From: Pseudomonas sp. G2-4
GTDB lineage: Bacteria; Pseudomonadota; Gammaproteobacteria; Pseudomonadales; Pseudomonadaceae
NCBI RefSeq assembly: GCF_030064125.1
Contig: NZ_CP125957.1
Span: 434,001-498,000, forward strand
Reading direction: 5' to 3'
Length of the DNA: 64,000 nt
The notes beneath the pieces were generated by a model. It saw nothing but the letters and a program-made list of their open reading frames with translations, did not search any database and had not been told where the DNA came from. Shown here piece by piece: positions 7,930 to 16,750 of this stretch. Position 1 is the first letter of the stretch; each line of letters opens with the position of its first letter. The translations under genes were made by a program, and so were the position numbers.

Positions 7930-9466
7930 GCAGCCTCCAGTGTTGTTCGGCGATGCGTTGCAGGCACAGACGCAGTTCGCCTTCCAGGGCGCGGTCTTCG
8001 ATCACAGGGGGGAAATCCTCGGCCAGTTGTGCGTGCATGGCGGCCAGGGCCGGCGGCAGTGGTCGCGCGTCTTCGGCCCGGCTGCGCAGCCACACGCCCT
8101 GGTTGGCGGCCAGCAGCGTCGCGGCGGCGACTTGCTCGGTCAGCTCCAGCACGCGGATGGCATCCCGGGCGGCGATGGTGCCCATGCTCACCTTGTCCTG
8201 GTTGTGGCATTCGGTGGAGCGCGAGAACACGCTGGCCGGCATGGTGTTTTTCAGGGCTTCGGCGGTCCAGGCGCTGGTGCCGATCTGCACGGCCTTGAAG
8301 CCATGGTTGAGCATCGCTCGCTCGGCACTGGCGCCGGACAGGTTGCTCGGCAGGCCATGGTTGTAACGCTCGTCCACCAGCAGCGCGAGTTGCCGATCCA
8401 GCAGGTCGGCGACGTTGGCTACCAGATTCTTCAGGCTGTCCATGGCGAAGGCGATATGTCCACCGTAGAAATGCCCGCCGTGCAGCACGCGTTCGGCTTC
8501 GGCATCGATGATCGGGTTGTCGTTGGCGCTATTGAGTTCGATTTCGATGAACGAGCGCAGCCAGTTCAAGCTGTCCGCCAATACGCCGAGCACGTGGGGC
8601 GCGCAGCGCAGTGAGTAGCGATCCTGCAGGCGATGCAACGGCGCGGTCGGCGCGTCGATGGCCAGGTCCTTGCGCAGCCACGCGGCGACCTGCATCTGGC
8701 CAGGATGTGGCTTGGCGGCAAACAGGCGCTCGTCGAAGTGTTCCGGATTGCCTTGCAGCGCGACGACGTTCAGCGCGGTGATGCGGGTCGCCAGTTGCAG
8801 CAGGTAGTCGGCGCGAGCGAAGGCCAGGCAGGCCAGGCCGGTCATCACGGCGGTGCCGTTCATCAGGGCCAGGGCTTCCTTGGGCCGCAGCACCAGCGGC
8901 GTCCAGCCCAGCTCGCGGTGCACATCGGCGGCCAGGCGGCGCTCGCCTCGGAACATCACTTCCCGTTCGCCGGACAGTGTGGCCGCCACGTAGGACAGCG
9001 GCGTCAGGTCACCGCTGGCGCCCACCGAGCCTTCTTCCGGGATCAGCGGCAGGATGTCGTGTTCAAGAAAGGCCTGCAGGCGTTCCAGCAGTTCCACCCG
9101 CACCCCGGATACGCCGTGGCACAGCGACTGCAAACGCGCCGCCAGCACTGCACGGGTAGCCTGGGCGTCCAACAGTTTGCCCAGGCCGCAGCCGTGGAAC
9201 GTATACAAATGACGCGGCAGGGCCTCGACGTGGTGCAACGGCACGGCCACCACGCAGGAGTCGCCATAGCCGGTGGTCACACCGTAGATCACGCCTTCCT
9301 TGTCCAGCAAAGAATCGAGGAATTGCGCACCCTTGGCGATGCGCTGGCGGAACGCCGGGTCATCCTGCAACTGCGTCGGCGCCTGACGGTTGGCCAGGGC
9401 CAACACATCTTCGATGCGCAAGGGGCGTTCGCCGAAGGTTACCGGCTCAAGAGTGGGCATCGTCAT
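7919..9466 (-). CDS. MIO-dependent aromatic amino acid ammonia-lyase (HAL/PAL/TAL family)
   Basis: A 515-residue lyase with the Ala-Ser-Gly triad (residues 150-152, in GSVGASGDL) that cyclises to the MIO cofactor, and the catalytic Tyr at residue 61 (YGVTTGYG). It would deaminate an aromatic amino acid to a cinnamate-type acid that primes the polyene. The selectivity position reads Phe90-His91, where histidine lyases have Ser-His, tyrosine lyases His-Leu and phenylalanine lyases Phe-Leu; the substrate is therefore not settled by sequence. The start may be 9466 or 9460, both inside the 3' end of the acyltransferase gene. It is not the hut-pathway enzyme, since no other hut gene is near. Confidence 0.88.
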   Translation of the reverse strand: MTMPTLEPVTFGERPLRIEDVLALANRQAPTQLQDDPAFRQRIAKGAQFLDSLLDKEGVIYGVTTGYGDSCVVAVPLHHVEALPRHLYTFHGCGLGKLLDAQATRAVLAARLQSLCHGVSGVRVELLERLQAFLEHDILPLIPEEGSVGASGDLTPLSYVAATLSGEREVMFRGERRLAADVHRELGWTPLVLRPKEALALMNGTAVMTGLACLAFARADYLLQLATRITALNVVALQGNPEHFDERLFAAKPHPGQMQVAAWLRKDLAIDAPTAPLHRLQDRYSLRCAPHVLGVLADSLNWLRSFIEIELNSANDNPIIDAEAERVLHGGHFYGGHIAFAMDSLKNLVANVADLLDRQLALLVDERYNHGLPSNLSGASAERAMLNHGFKAVQIGTSAWTAEALKNTMPASVFSRSTECHNQDKVSMGTIAARDAIRVLELTEQVAAATLLAANQGVWLRSRAEDARPLPPALAAMHAQLAEDFPPVIEDRALEGELRLCLQRIAEQHWRLHAQ

Positions 9467-10391
9467 CGGTCTTCCAGAAAGGGTAAAAGTTGAACCATTG
9501 TTGTGGGCCCTGGAGGCAGTAATGCGCCAGGCGCTCGGCGTAGCGACCGGTCCAGAGGGCAATCGCTTGCTCGCGGTCGTTGCGCTTCCACACCACGGCA
9601 TCGGCGAAGGGTTCGAGGGTGACTCGATAGCGTCCCTCGTGCTTGAGGCACATCAGCAGGTTGACCGGGCATTTCAACAGGCCGGCCAGCAGCCAGGGTC
9701 CTTGGGGGAATGTGGCCGGGTGGCCCATGAAGTCCACGGTCACGCTACGTCCGCCGTGCAGCGGCACGCGGTCGCCGGCGATCGCCAGCCACTCGCCGCG
9801 TTCCAGGCGCTCGCTCAGTTGCAGCATGATCACCGGGTCCAGCTCGCTGACCTGGATCAGCCGCAGATGCGTGGCGCCGGCTTCGCCCAGCAAGCGATTG
9901 AACTGCTCGGCGTGCTTGGTGTGCACCAGCACGTTCATGGTCACTTTCTCGCCCAGCTCGGCCAGTGCCCGGCACATTTCCAGGTTGCCCAGGTGCGCGC
10001 CCACCAGCATCTGCCCACGGGTATCACGCAAATGATTACGCAGCAGCGCCGGGTCGACGATTTCGATCTGCTCGATGCTCAGCTTGCCGTTCCAGACGTC
10101 GAGCTTGTCCAGCAGGGAGTCGGCAAAGGCCATGAACTGCCCAAACACCCGCCGGTGGGTCGGACGCAGCTCGGGGCGGTTGCTCCAGTCGGCCAGGCGC
10201 TGCTGGTACTGCCAGGCTGCGTGTCGGGCGCTGCGACCGAAAACGAAGAAATACAGGACGATGCCGTACAGCAGCGGGCTCAGTAAACGTCGGCCCAGCA
10301 CCTTGGCGGCGAGCGCCGTGAACTTCATCAGCCAGAAACTGCCACGCTCCTGACGGTCGGCCCAGTGTTGTTTATCTGTCTGAAGGCTCAT
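9447..10391 (-). CDS. LpxL/HtrB-like lysophospholipid acyltransferase
   Basis: A 314-residue membrane-associated acyltransferase with the HX4E catalytic motif at His133-Glu138 (GAHLGNLEMC), as in late lipid A acyltransferases, and a hydrophobic N-terminal anchor around residues 36-52. In aryl polyene clusters such a protein is expected to transfer the acyl or polyene chain to a lipid or sugar acceptor. The start at 10391 overlaps the glycosyltransferase gene by 4 nt. It is distinct from the housekeeping lpxL genes because of this cluster context. Confidence 0.8.
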   Translation of the reverse strand: MSLQTDKQHWADRQERGSFWLMKFTALAAKVLGRRLLSPLLYGIVLYFFVFGRSARHAAWQYQQRLADWSNRPELRPTHRRVFGQFMAFADSLLDKLDVWNGKLSIEQIEIVDPALLRNHLRDTRGQMLVGAHLGNLEMCRALAELGEKVTMNVLVHTKHAEQFNRLLGEAGATHLRLIQVSELDPVIMLQLSERLERGEWLAIAGDRVPLHGGRSVTVDFMGHPATFPQGPWLLAGLLKCPVNLLMCLKHEGRYRVTLEPFADAVVWKRNDREQAIALWTGRYAERLAHYCLQGPQQWFNFYPFWKTDDDAHS

Positions 10392-11122
10392 GCCCGCCAC
10401 CGTCGCCAGAGTATCAAGGGAGAGCGCACCAGCATGCCGAAGAACAGCCGGGTGTGCATGCTGGAGATCAGCACGTTGTCGTGGAACAGGCGAAAGTGTG
10501 AGACCCCGTCCTGGGGGTAATGAACCCGGGTGTGCAGCCAGCGCATCGGCTGATTACGCCAGGCCAGGCGCACGAGGATGTCTGAGTCGAAATCCATGCG
10601 CTTGCCGATGTTGGCCGAATCGATCAGCGCCAGGGTCGGTGGCAAGGGGTAGACCCGAAAGCCGCACATGGAATCGCGGATCTGCAGGGACAGGCTGTTG
10701 ATCCAGACCATGACGTGCGTCAGGTAGCGCGCGTAGAGGCGGCCTTTCGGCACGCTGGCGTCGTAGTGCGGATAGCCACAGATCACCGAGTCCGGGTGGG
10801 CACGGGATTGTTCGATGAAGGTTTGCACGTCGCCAAGGTCGTGCTGGCCGTCGGCATCCACTTGCAAGGCGTGGCTGAAGCCCAGGCGCGCGGCTTCCCG
10901 CAAGCCGGTCATCACCGCGCCGCCCTTGCCCTGGTTGACCGCCAGCCTGACCAGATGAACTCCCTCGCCCTCGGCCAGCCGCTCCAGCACGGCCGCGCAG
11001 GCGGGGCTGCTGGCGTCATCCACTAGAACACAGGGCAGGCCGTTGGCGAGCAGCACCTGGACCACGGCCGAAATGGCAGTTTCGTGGTTGTAGACCGGGA
11101 TGACGGCGCAGGGGTTATGCAT
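10388..11122 (-). CDS. family 2 glycosyltransferase
   Basis: A 244-residue GT-A fold transferase that starts MHNPCAVIPVYNHE, with a nucleotide-binding VDDASS and a metal-binding DxD-type motif (VDADGQHD, residues 88-95). It resembles dolichol-phosphate-mannose-synthase-like enzymes and may glycosylate the polyene lipid carrier. The frame is open back to 11269, but the upstream part only translates a REP palindrome, so the start at 11122 is used. It is the one gene in the cluster with a real upstream gap, and that gap is filled by a REP pair. Confidence 0.82.
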   Translation of the reverse strand: MHNPCAVIPVYNHETAISAVVQVLLANGLPCVLVDDASSPACAAVLERLAEGEGVHLVRLAVNQGKGGAVMTGLREAARLGFSHALQVDADGQHDLGDVQTFIEQSRAHPDSVICGYPHYDASVPKGRLYARYLTHVMVWINSLSLQIRDSMCGFRVYPLPPTLALIDSANIGKRMDFDSDILVRLAWRNQPMRWLHTRVHYPQDGVSHFRLFHDNVLISSMHTRLFFGMLVRSPLILWRRWRA

Positions 11123-11152
11123 GCGGCATGTCTCGGTGGCTAAGGTGCATTT

Positions 11153-11251
11153 TGTGGCGAGGGAGCTTGCTCCCGCTCGAGTGCGAAGCACTCGCTCTTG
11201 AAAAACCAAGGGCTGCTTCGCAGCCCAGCGGGAGCAAGCTCCCTCGCCACA
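11153..11251. repeat. REP pair (inverted, GTGGCGAGGGAGC type) inside the aryl polyene operon
   Basis: Two inverted copies of a REP palindrome (TGTGGCGAGGGAGCTTGCTC and its complement) face each other across a spacer that also holds shorter hairpins (GAGTGCGAAGCACTC and GGGCTGCTTCGCAGCCC). The whole element can fold into one long stem-loop. It fills the 146-nt gap between the acyl-activating gene and the glycosyltransferase gene, the only sizeable gap in the operon. Confidence 0.9.
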
Positions 11252-11268
11252 GGAGGACGGTGTGAGCA

Positions 11269-12948
11269 TTAATCATTAGCCATCCCCAACACAATCCGCC
11301 CACTGGAACAGGCAGCCGTATCATTGCGGTAGGCAAAATACAGCTTGCCGCGCTCGCGGTCGAAGCGCAGGTGCAGCTGGATCTGATCGCCGGGGCGGAC
11401 CAACTGCTGGAATTTCAGCACTTCCATGCCGACGAACCGGGGCGGCAAGTCCAGCAGTTGTCGGCCCAGGCTCATGGCCCAGTCGACCTGTACCACGCCG
11501 GGCAGTACCGGAGCGGTGGGGAAGTGGCCGCTGAAGTACGCCAGGTCTGGCGGCACAATCAGCTGCAGGTTCCATTCACCGTCGCTTTCGACTTGTTCCA
11601 GGACTTCGGGCGCCTTGGGGCGCGGGGCCGTCAGCAGGGCTTCGACTTCGGCCTGGGGCAACTTGCCCTGGGCGTTGAGCGGCAATTGTCGCAGCCAGCG
11701 CCAGCGCCGTGGCAGGGCCAGGGTTTCGCAGTGTTCGCTCAGGTGCCGGCGCAGGCCCTCGGTCACGGCGCGCCGGCCCAGGTTACGCAGGGCGCTCAGG
11801 CCGGTTTCGCTCAGCACCAACAGCGCGCCGAGGGAGGCGCGATTCTCCTGCACCACCCCCAGCCGCGCTTCGCTGACCCAGTCGTGGGTCATCAGCGCCT
11901 GTTCCAGCATCGGCAGGGAGATGCGTTTTTCTTCGAGCTTGACGATACGGTCCAGCCGCCCGAGCAGCTCAAAGCGCCCGTCTTCGGCGATCCGCGCCGC
12001 GTCGGCGGTGTGTTCCACGTGGCCGGTCGGCAAATAGGGTGAAGCGATCAGCAGGGCGCCGTCGCTGTCCTGGCTCAGCTCGACGCCGACAAAGGGCTGC
12101 CATAGCCCACCGCCCTGGCGCCAGGCGATGCCGCCGGTTTCCGAACTGCCGAAGATCTCCGTCGGCCATTGCCCCAGGCGTTGCTGCAGGCTTTGGCCGG
12201 CCTCGGCCGGCAAGGCGCCACCGGAGGAAAACACCCGGCGCACGCTGCTCAACGCCGGCCAGTCGAGGTTGTCGCCCATGCGCTTGAGCAGTGCCGGGCT
12301 GGCGACCCAGGCGAAGGCCGAGTACTCGCGACTGGCGCGTTGCAGGTCCTCCGGGAACGCCAGCTGTCGGCGCACGAACGGACGCCCGGCGCACAGCGGC
12401 CACAGCACCCGGAACAGCAGGCCGTAGATGTGCTGGGTGGCGACGCTGCCGATCATGCAGGCCGGGCCAAGGTCCGCGCCCCACAATTGCTCCAGGGCGT
12501 GGACTTCGTTACTCAACTGTCGCAGGGTTTTCTCGATACGCTTGGGTTCGCCGCTGGAGCCGGAGGTGCACAGGCTCAGCCGGCACTGGTCAAGGTCTAG
12601 TTCGGCAGGACTCAGTGGCGCCTGCCGCAAGTCGTCGAGGCGAGCGTCGCCAGGTTGGTCGGTCAGCCACAGGTCGACGTCCGCCGACCAGCGCTGACGG
12701 GTCTGCGCTTGCAAATCCGCGGGCAGCAACACGCTGGCCCCGGCGCGCCAGGCACCCAGCAGCGCCACGGCCAATTCGGCAGCGTCTTCCAGGTGCACGG
12801 CCACGCGCCGCACGCCCCGGTCTTGCAGACCAGCAGCCAGGCGCAACGCCTCGTCCCGCAACTGCGAGTGATCCAGCACCGGATCGACGGTAACCGCACG
12901 CTCCGGTTGTGCCCCGAGCAACATCTGCTCAAGTGTTATCCAATTCAT
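11269..12948 (-). CDS. acyl/aryl-activating AMP-dependent synthetase fused to a hot-dog dehydratase domain
   Basis: A 559-residue two-domain protein. Residues 1 to about 440 form an ANL-type adenylation domain, with the P-loop [10 protein letters not shown], the FGSSETGG motif, the hinge region [13 protein letters not shown] and a C-terminal NAQGKLPQ lysine motif. Residues about 455-559 form a FabA/FabZ-like hot-dog domain with [14 protein letters not shown], including the expected catalytic His. The first domain should activate the aromatic starter acid and load it on an ACP. The second should dehydrate chain intermediates. The start at 12948 overlaps the membrane-protein gene by 4 nt. In other aryl polyene clusters the two functions may be separate genes. 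Confidence 0.85.
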   Translation of the reverse strand: MNWITLEQMLLGAQPERAVTVDPVLDHSQLRDEALRLAAGLQDRGVRRVAVHLEDAAELAVALLGAWRAGASVLLPADLQAQTRQRWSADVDLWLTDQPGDARLDDLRQAPLSPAELDLDQCRLSLCTSGSSGEPKRIEKTLRQLSNEVHALEQLWGADLGPACMIGSVATQHIYGLLFRVLWPLCAGRPFVRRQLAFPEDLQRASREYSAFAWVASPALLKRMGDNLDWPALSSVRRVFSSGGALPAEAGQSLQQRLGQWPTEIFGSSETGGIAWRQGGGLWQPFVGVELSQDSDGALLIASPYLPTGHVEHTADAARIAEDGRFELLGRLDRIVKLEEKRISLPMLEQALMTHDWVSEARLGVVQENRASLGALLVLSETGLSALRNLGRRAVTEGLRRHLSEHCETLALPRRWRWLRQLPLNAQGKLPQAEVEALLTAPRPKAPEVLEQVESDGEWNLQLIVPPDLAYFSGHFPTAPVLPGVVQVDWAMSLGRQLLDLPPRFVGMEVLKFQQLVRPGDQIQLHLRFDRERGKLYFAYRNDTAACSSGRIVLGMAND

Positions 12949-13490
12949 GGGCGGCCTCTTACCCGTTGTCGTATGAGCCATTCAATGGCAAACAGCAGCC
13001 CCATCAATCCGTAGGAAATCAGGCCGGTGTACAACATCCACCAACTCAGTGGCGCCCAGAGAGTCAGGGCGGCAGCGAGCAAACCGTTACACAGGAAAAA
13101 CACACTCCAGGCCACCGTGACCTGACGGGTATACCTCACTGCTTTGGCCGGCAGCTGCGGTTCGCGCAGGCGGGCCAGGCGTTCGACCATCGGCGGGCCG
13201 TATTTCAGACTCAGGGCGAACAGCCCGAGCATGAAGGCGCTGATCAGCACCGGATACCAACGCAGCAGCAGCGGGCTGTCGAACAGCGCGAGCAATACAC
13301 AAAACACAATCGCCGTGGCCGCCATCCAGCGGCTGCCGGCCCCACCCTTGCCGAGCAATGCCCGGGCCAGCCACAGGCTACCCAGCAGCAGCCCGAACTG
13401 CCACGGAGCGAAGTGCTCCATGCCGAAATACACTGCAAAGGGGTACAGCAGGCCTGCCAGTAGCAGGCCGAGGCCAATCAGCCGGCTCAT
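12945..13490 (-). CDS. small membrane protein of the aryl polyene cluster (COG4648-like)
   Basis: A 181-residue hydrophobic protein with about five or six transmembrane helices and no recognised catalytic motif. Its position between the ACP gene and the adenylation gene is where COG4648-type membrane proteins occur in aryl polyene clusters. A role as membrane anchor or assembly partner for the synthesis complex is possible but unproven. It overlaps both neighbouring genes by 4 nt. Confidence 0.7.
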   Translation of the reverse strand: MSRLIGLGLLLAGLLYPFAVYFGMEHFAPWQFGLLLGSLWLARALLGKGGAGSRWMAATAIVFCVLLALFDSPLLLRWYPVLISAFMLGLFALSLKYGPPMVERLARLREPQLPAKAVRYTRQVTVAWSVFFLCNGLLAAALTLWAPLSWWMLYTGLISYGLMGLLFAIEWLIRQRVRGRP

Positions 13491-13741
13491 GCGGCCGGTT
13501 GGACCAGTCGATAGACCGCCTCTACCACGTCATTGACGGTGCGCACCGACTTGAACTCTTCGGCGGCGATTTTCTTGCCGGTCTGGCGCTTGATGTGGTC
13601 GATCAGGTCGACCGCGTCGATGCTGTCGATTTCCAGATCCTGGTACAGGTTCGATTCCAGCGTTACGCGCTCAGGGTCCAGTTCGAAGAGTTCGACCAGA
13701 GCATCACGCAGGGTGTTGAAAATGTCGTCACGAGTTTGCAT
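13487..13741 (-). CDS. acyl carrier protein 2 of the aryl polyene cluster
   Basis: An 84-residue acidic four-helix carrier protein with the phosphopantetheine attachment motif EIDSID, Ser40. It would hold the growing chain during extension. It starts 9 nt downstream of the other carrier gene and overlaps the membrane-protein gene by 4 nt. Two carriers in one cluster suggest a division between starter loading and chain extension, which is inferred. Confidence 0.9.
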   Translation of the reverse strand: MQTRDDIFNTLRDALVELFELDPERVTLESNLYQDLEIDSIDAVDLIDHIKRQTGKKIAAEEFKSVRTVNDVVEAVYRLVQPAA

Positions 13742-13750
13742 GGTCTGGTC

Positions 13751-14011
13751 TCAGGCTACGCTTTTTGCAGTGACGAAGGCCGCAAGGCTTGCCACATTGC
13801 TGAAATGGTTACGGGTGTCCTTGGCGTCGGCGTCTATCTTGATACCGTACTTTTTCTGGATCGCCAGGCCAAGCTCCAGGGCATCCACCGAGTCGAGGCC
13901 CAGGCCTTCGCCGAACAGGGTTTGGTCGTCGCCGATGTCGCCGACGCCGATGTCCTCAAGGCCCAGGGCGTCGATGATCAGAAGTTTGATGTCACGGTGC
14001 AGATCGCTCAT
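13751..14011 (-). CDS. acyl carrier protein 1 of the aryl polyene cluster
   Basis: An 86-residue phosphopantetheine-binding protein with the motif GLDSVDALELG, Ser41. It is clearly different in sequence from the neighbouring carrier, which supports distinct partners. Its start overlaps the end of the upstream acyltransferase gene by 20 nt. Confidence 0.9.
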   Translation of the reverse strand: MSDLHRDIKLLIIDALGLEDIGVGDIGDDQTLFGEGLGLDSVDALELGLAIQKKYGIKIDADAKDTRNHFSNVASLAAFVTAKSVA

Positions 14012-14801
14012 CTTCGGCGAGCTCCTTGATGAAATAGTGATGCAAAAAATCGTTGAGCCTGCGCGAGGCCTGGGGCGGTGGGCCGAGCGCGGCGAAGGCC
14101 TGTGGATCTATATCGGCCCCCACGCGAAAACTGAAGTGCACGCGGCGTTGGGGAATGCGATACCAGGGTTCGGCCTTGGTCAGGGTGGTGGGACAAACCT
14201 TGATGGTGACGGGGGTGAGGATTTTCGCACCGCGAAGAGCGATGGCCGCTGCGCCCCGATGAAAGGCCGGCGCATGGCCTGGTTGGGTACGTGTCCCTTC
14301 AGGGAACACGATCAGGCTCTGGCCGTCTTGCAGGGCATCACTGGCGGCATCGAGCATGTCCATGCTGCCGTCATTGCTGATGTATTGGGTCGAGCGCAGC
14401 GGTCCCCGGGTAAAGGGGTTATCCCACAGGCTTTGCTTGACCACGCAGTTGGCGTCACGCACCAGCCCGATCAGGAACACCACGTCAATTAGCGACGGGT
14501 GGTTGGCGATGATCATCTGCCCGGGCCGCCCGAGTTTTTCGGCGCCATCGATCTGATAGGTGAGCACGCCAGTGCGGGCCATGAACCGGATAAAGAACCA
14601 GAACAGCCGTCCGACCGTGCGACGGGCCCGTTGCCGGTGGGTCTGGGCGTCGCCGGGCAGCCAGGCCAGCAACGGAAACACCAGCACGCGCAGGCACAGC
14701 CCGCCCAGCCCGAACAGGGCGAAGCTTGCGGCGGTCGCGAGCAGGCGCCAGTAATAGGCGTCGCGATGTTTACCGGTCACCGGCTGCGTTGCCAGGTCCA
14801 T
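13992..14801 (-). CDS. PlsC-like 1-acyl-glycerol-3-phosphate acyltransferase family protein
   Basis: A 269-residue acyltransferase with two hydrophobic stretches near the N-terminus. It has the NHX4D motif (ANHPSLID, His101 and Asp106) and the acceptor-binding FPEGTR motif (residues 166-171). It probably transfers an acyl group within the pigment-lipid pathway. It is the second acyltransferase of the cluster and belongs to a different family from the LpxL-like one. The start overlaps the end of the KS-like gene by 25 nt. Confidence 0.85.
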   Translation of the reverse strand: MDLATQPVTGKHRDAYYWRLLATAASFALFGLGGLCLRVLVFPLLAWLPGDAQTHRQRARRTVGRLFWFFIRFMARTGVLTYQIDGAEKLGRPGQMIIANHPSLIDVVFLIGLVRDANCVVKQSLWDNPFTRGPLRSTQYISNDGSMDMLDAASDALQDGQSLIVFPEGTRTQPGHAPAFHRGAAAIALRGAKILTPVTIKVCPTTLTKAEPWYRIPQRRVHFSFRVGADIDPQAFAALGPPPQASRRLNDFLHHYFIKELAEDERSAP

Positions 14802-15496
14802 ACACGATTCTTCCAGGCATGTTGGCAGGTGGTTTTGTTGTCCAGCAGCGTACGTAATAGATCCAGGGCATGGGGCCAGTTGCTGCCCGGTATTTGCCCG
14901 GCCTCGGGGGTCAGGTCCAGTTGCCAGTCGTCACCTGGGGTCAGCAGCAGGCCAACCGCGTAGGGAAACGGTACGTCGTTGACCCAAGGGGCATACACCT
15001 GGGGTGGCTGTTCTTCGGTGATCACCAGCAGCACAGCCGGCGCGCCTTCGTTCAATAGCGCGGCGGCTTCCAGCACGCCATGCTCCAGCCCGTCGCCCGT
15101 GGCGGCCAGGGCGGTCATCTCGCTGGTTTCGCCGCGCATGATCGACCACAGGCCAATAACCGCGTTATGCACCGACAAGCTGAACTGGGTAGGCGACAAG
15201 GGCTGGTCGGCCGCCAGGTCCTTGAGAATCTCAAAAGTGCGTGGGGTTTCGCCATGGCGGGAAATAAAGACCAACGGTAGGTTGGGCCGCCCCTCGGCCA
15301 GCGGCCAGCCGACACTGAAGGCCATTCGCGCCAGGCGGCTGAGGCGTCGGCGCTGCATGGCCGGCAAAAACGATACATCAGGGGCGGCATCGCTGGCGGG
15401 CAGCACGGCCGGTTGTCGGCCCCACGCCTGCCAATCGTCCACGCTTTCGAGCCCGGGGGCCCACGCGCGCCATTGGGCGATATTGAAGTTGATCAC
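14777..15496 (-). CDS. stand-alone beta-ketoacyl-synthase-like protein (N-terminal KS domain type), first gene of the aryl polyene operon
   Basis: A 239-residue protein (from a GTG start) that resembles only the N-terminal half of a ketosynthase; the centre reads SVHNAVIGLWS and no catalytic Cys motif of the TACSS type is present. It is therefore probably a structural or regulatory partner in the synthase complex. An ATG in frame at 15580 would add 28 residues, but a promoter with GATAAT at 15590-15595 would put transcription start only a few bases from that ATG. The GTG at 15496 gives the family-like opening VINFNIAQWRAW. I favour the GTG; the start remains uncertain. Confidence 0.75.
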   Translation of the reverse strand: MINFNIAQWRAWAPGLESVDDWQAWGRQPAVLPASDAAPDVSFLPAMQRRRLSRLARMAFSVGWPLAEGRPNLPLVFISRHGETPRTFEILKDLAADQPLSPTQFSLSVHNAVIGLWSIMRGETSEMTALAATGDGLEHGVLEAAALLNEGAPAVLLVITEEQPPQVYAPWVNDVPFPYAVGLLLTPGDDWQLDLTPEAGQIPGSNWPHALDLLRTLLDNKTTCQHAWKNRVWTWQRSR

Positions 15497-15589
15497 AAAT
15501 TCATCCCACCCCTGCGGGCTTTTATTGTCACGGTTCAGTGGTTTGACCCGCGTCCATCCCTGCATGGCCTTGAGACCCAAGTGGCGCGC

Positions 15590-15618
15590 ATTATCCCGGT
15601 GCGACTGGCTTGTAGCAA
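15590..15618 (-). promoter_or_regulatory. sigma-70-like promoter for the aryl polyene operon
   Basis: Read on the minus strand, TTGCTA (15618-15613) and GATAAT (15595-15590) are separated by 17 bp, close to the sigma-70 consensus. Transcription would begin near 15583 and give a leader of about 87 nt to the GTG start of the KS-like gene. No other promoter of this quality was seen upstream of the operon. Confidence 0.55.
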
Positions 15619-15855
15619 ATACTGGTTACATTTTGCTCAAGCGAAATATGCCCGCTGGTCTGCTCGACATCAGCCCAGGATCATTGTCGCGATCACGACG
15701 GGCATGTCTGTCGGTTGTTTCTGTCATTTACCAGGCGAATTGACGCCTCATTGCACGAAAAAGCCACAGGTGCTGTGGTCCATCTGCACGGAAGGTAGCG
15801 AAGCAGTGTCGTGGCCTACTACACTCGGGAATCTTTGATACACGGAGGTTTTGAC

Positions 15856-16626
15856 ATGCGGCGTGTGGTGTTCAATCAGAAGGGTGGCGTGGGCAAATCC
15901 AGCATCGCCTGCAATCTGGCAGCGGTCAGCGCCAGCGAGGGGTATCGCACGCTGTTGGTGGACCTGGATGCCCAAGCCAACTCCACTCAATACCTGACGG
16001 GCCTGACCGGCGATGACATTCCCATGGGCATTGCCGACTTCTTCAAGCAAACCCTGTCGTCCGGGCCGTTCTCGAAAAAGAACAAGGTGGATATCTACGA
16101 AACGCCGTTCGACAACCTCCATGTCATCACCGCCACCGCAGAGCTGACGGATTTGCAGCCCAAGCTTGAGGCAAAACACAAAATCAATAAGCTGCGCAAA
16201 CTGCTCGAAGAGTTGGACGAGGATTACGATCGGATTTATCTGGATACCCCGCCGTCCTTGAACTTCTATGCGGTTTCAGCGTTGATCGCCGCCGATCGAG
16301 TGCTGATCCCCTTCGACTGCGACAGCTTCTCCCGTCAGGCGCTGTATGGTTTGCTGGCGGAAATCGAAGAACTCAAGGAGGACCATAACGAGGGCCTGGA
16401 AGTCGAAGGTATCGTGGTCAACCAGTTCCAGGCCCGCGCCAGCCTGCCACAGCAGATTCTTGATGAGCTGATTGCCGAAGGCCTGCCGGTATTGCCGGTG
16501 TACCTGAGCAGTTCGGTGCGGATGCGCGAATCTCACCAGGCAAGCCTGCCGCTGATCCACCTGGACCCACGGCACAAGCTGACCCAGCAGTTCGTGGAGT
16601 TGCATGGGTTGCTGGAAAGCGCCTGA
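15856..16626 (+). CDS. ParA-family ATPase, orphan
   Basis: A 256-residue deviant Walker-type ATPase with KGGVGKSS at residues 9-16, including the signature lysine, and a Walker B-like [15 protein letters not shown] ribosome site lies 8 nt before the ATG at 15856. No parB gene or parS-like site lies nearby, and the chromosomal parAB normally sits near the replication origin with gidB. This is therefore an orphan ParA-like protein that may place another cargo such as a protein complex. It is divergent from the pigment operon and convergent with trxC. Confidence 0.85.
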   Translation: MRRVVFNQKGGVGKSSIACNLAAVSASEGYRTLLVDLDAQANSTQYLTGLTGDDIPMGIADFFKQTLSSGPFSKKNKVDIYETPFDNLHVITATAELTDLQPKLEAKHKINKLRKLLEELDEDYDRIYLDTPPSLNFYAVSALIAADRVLIPFDCDSFSRQALYGLLAEIEELKEDHNEGLEVEGIVVNQFQARASLPQQILDELIAEGLPVLPVYLSSSVRMRESHQASLPLIHLDPRHKLTQQFVELHGLLESA

Positions 16627-16649
16627 CTGGCAGGCCTGTACAAATCCAA

Positions 16650-16738
16650 TGTGGGAGCGAGTTTGCTCGCGATAGCGGTCTGCCAGTCGATGCAATATTG
16701 ACTGATACACCGCCATCGCGAGCAAGCTCGCTCCCACA
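16650..16738. repeat. REP pair (inverted, GTGGGAGCGAG type)
   Basis: Two inverted REP palindromes (GTGGGAGCGAGTTTGCTCGC and a near-complement) flank a short spacer, 89 bp in all. The pair lies between the convergent parA-like and trxC genes and could also act as a bidirectional transcription stop. Confidence 0.92.
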
Positions 16739-16750
16739 TGAGTGTTTTGT

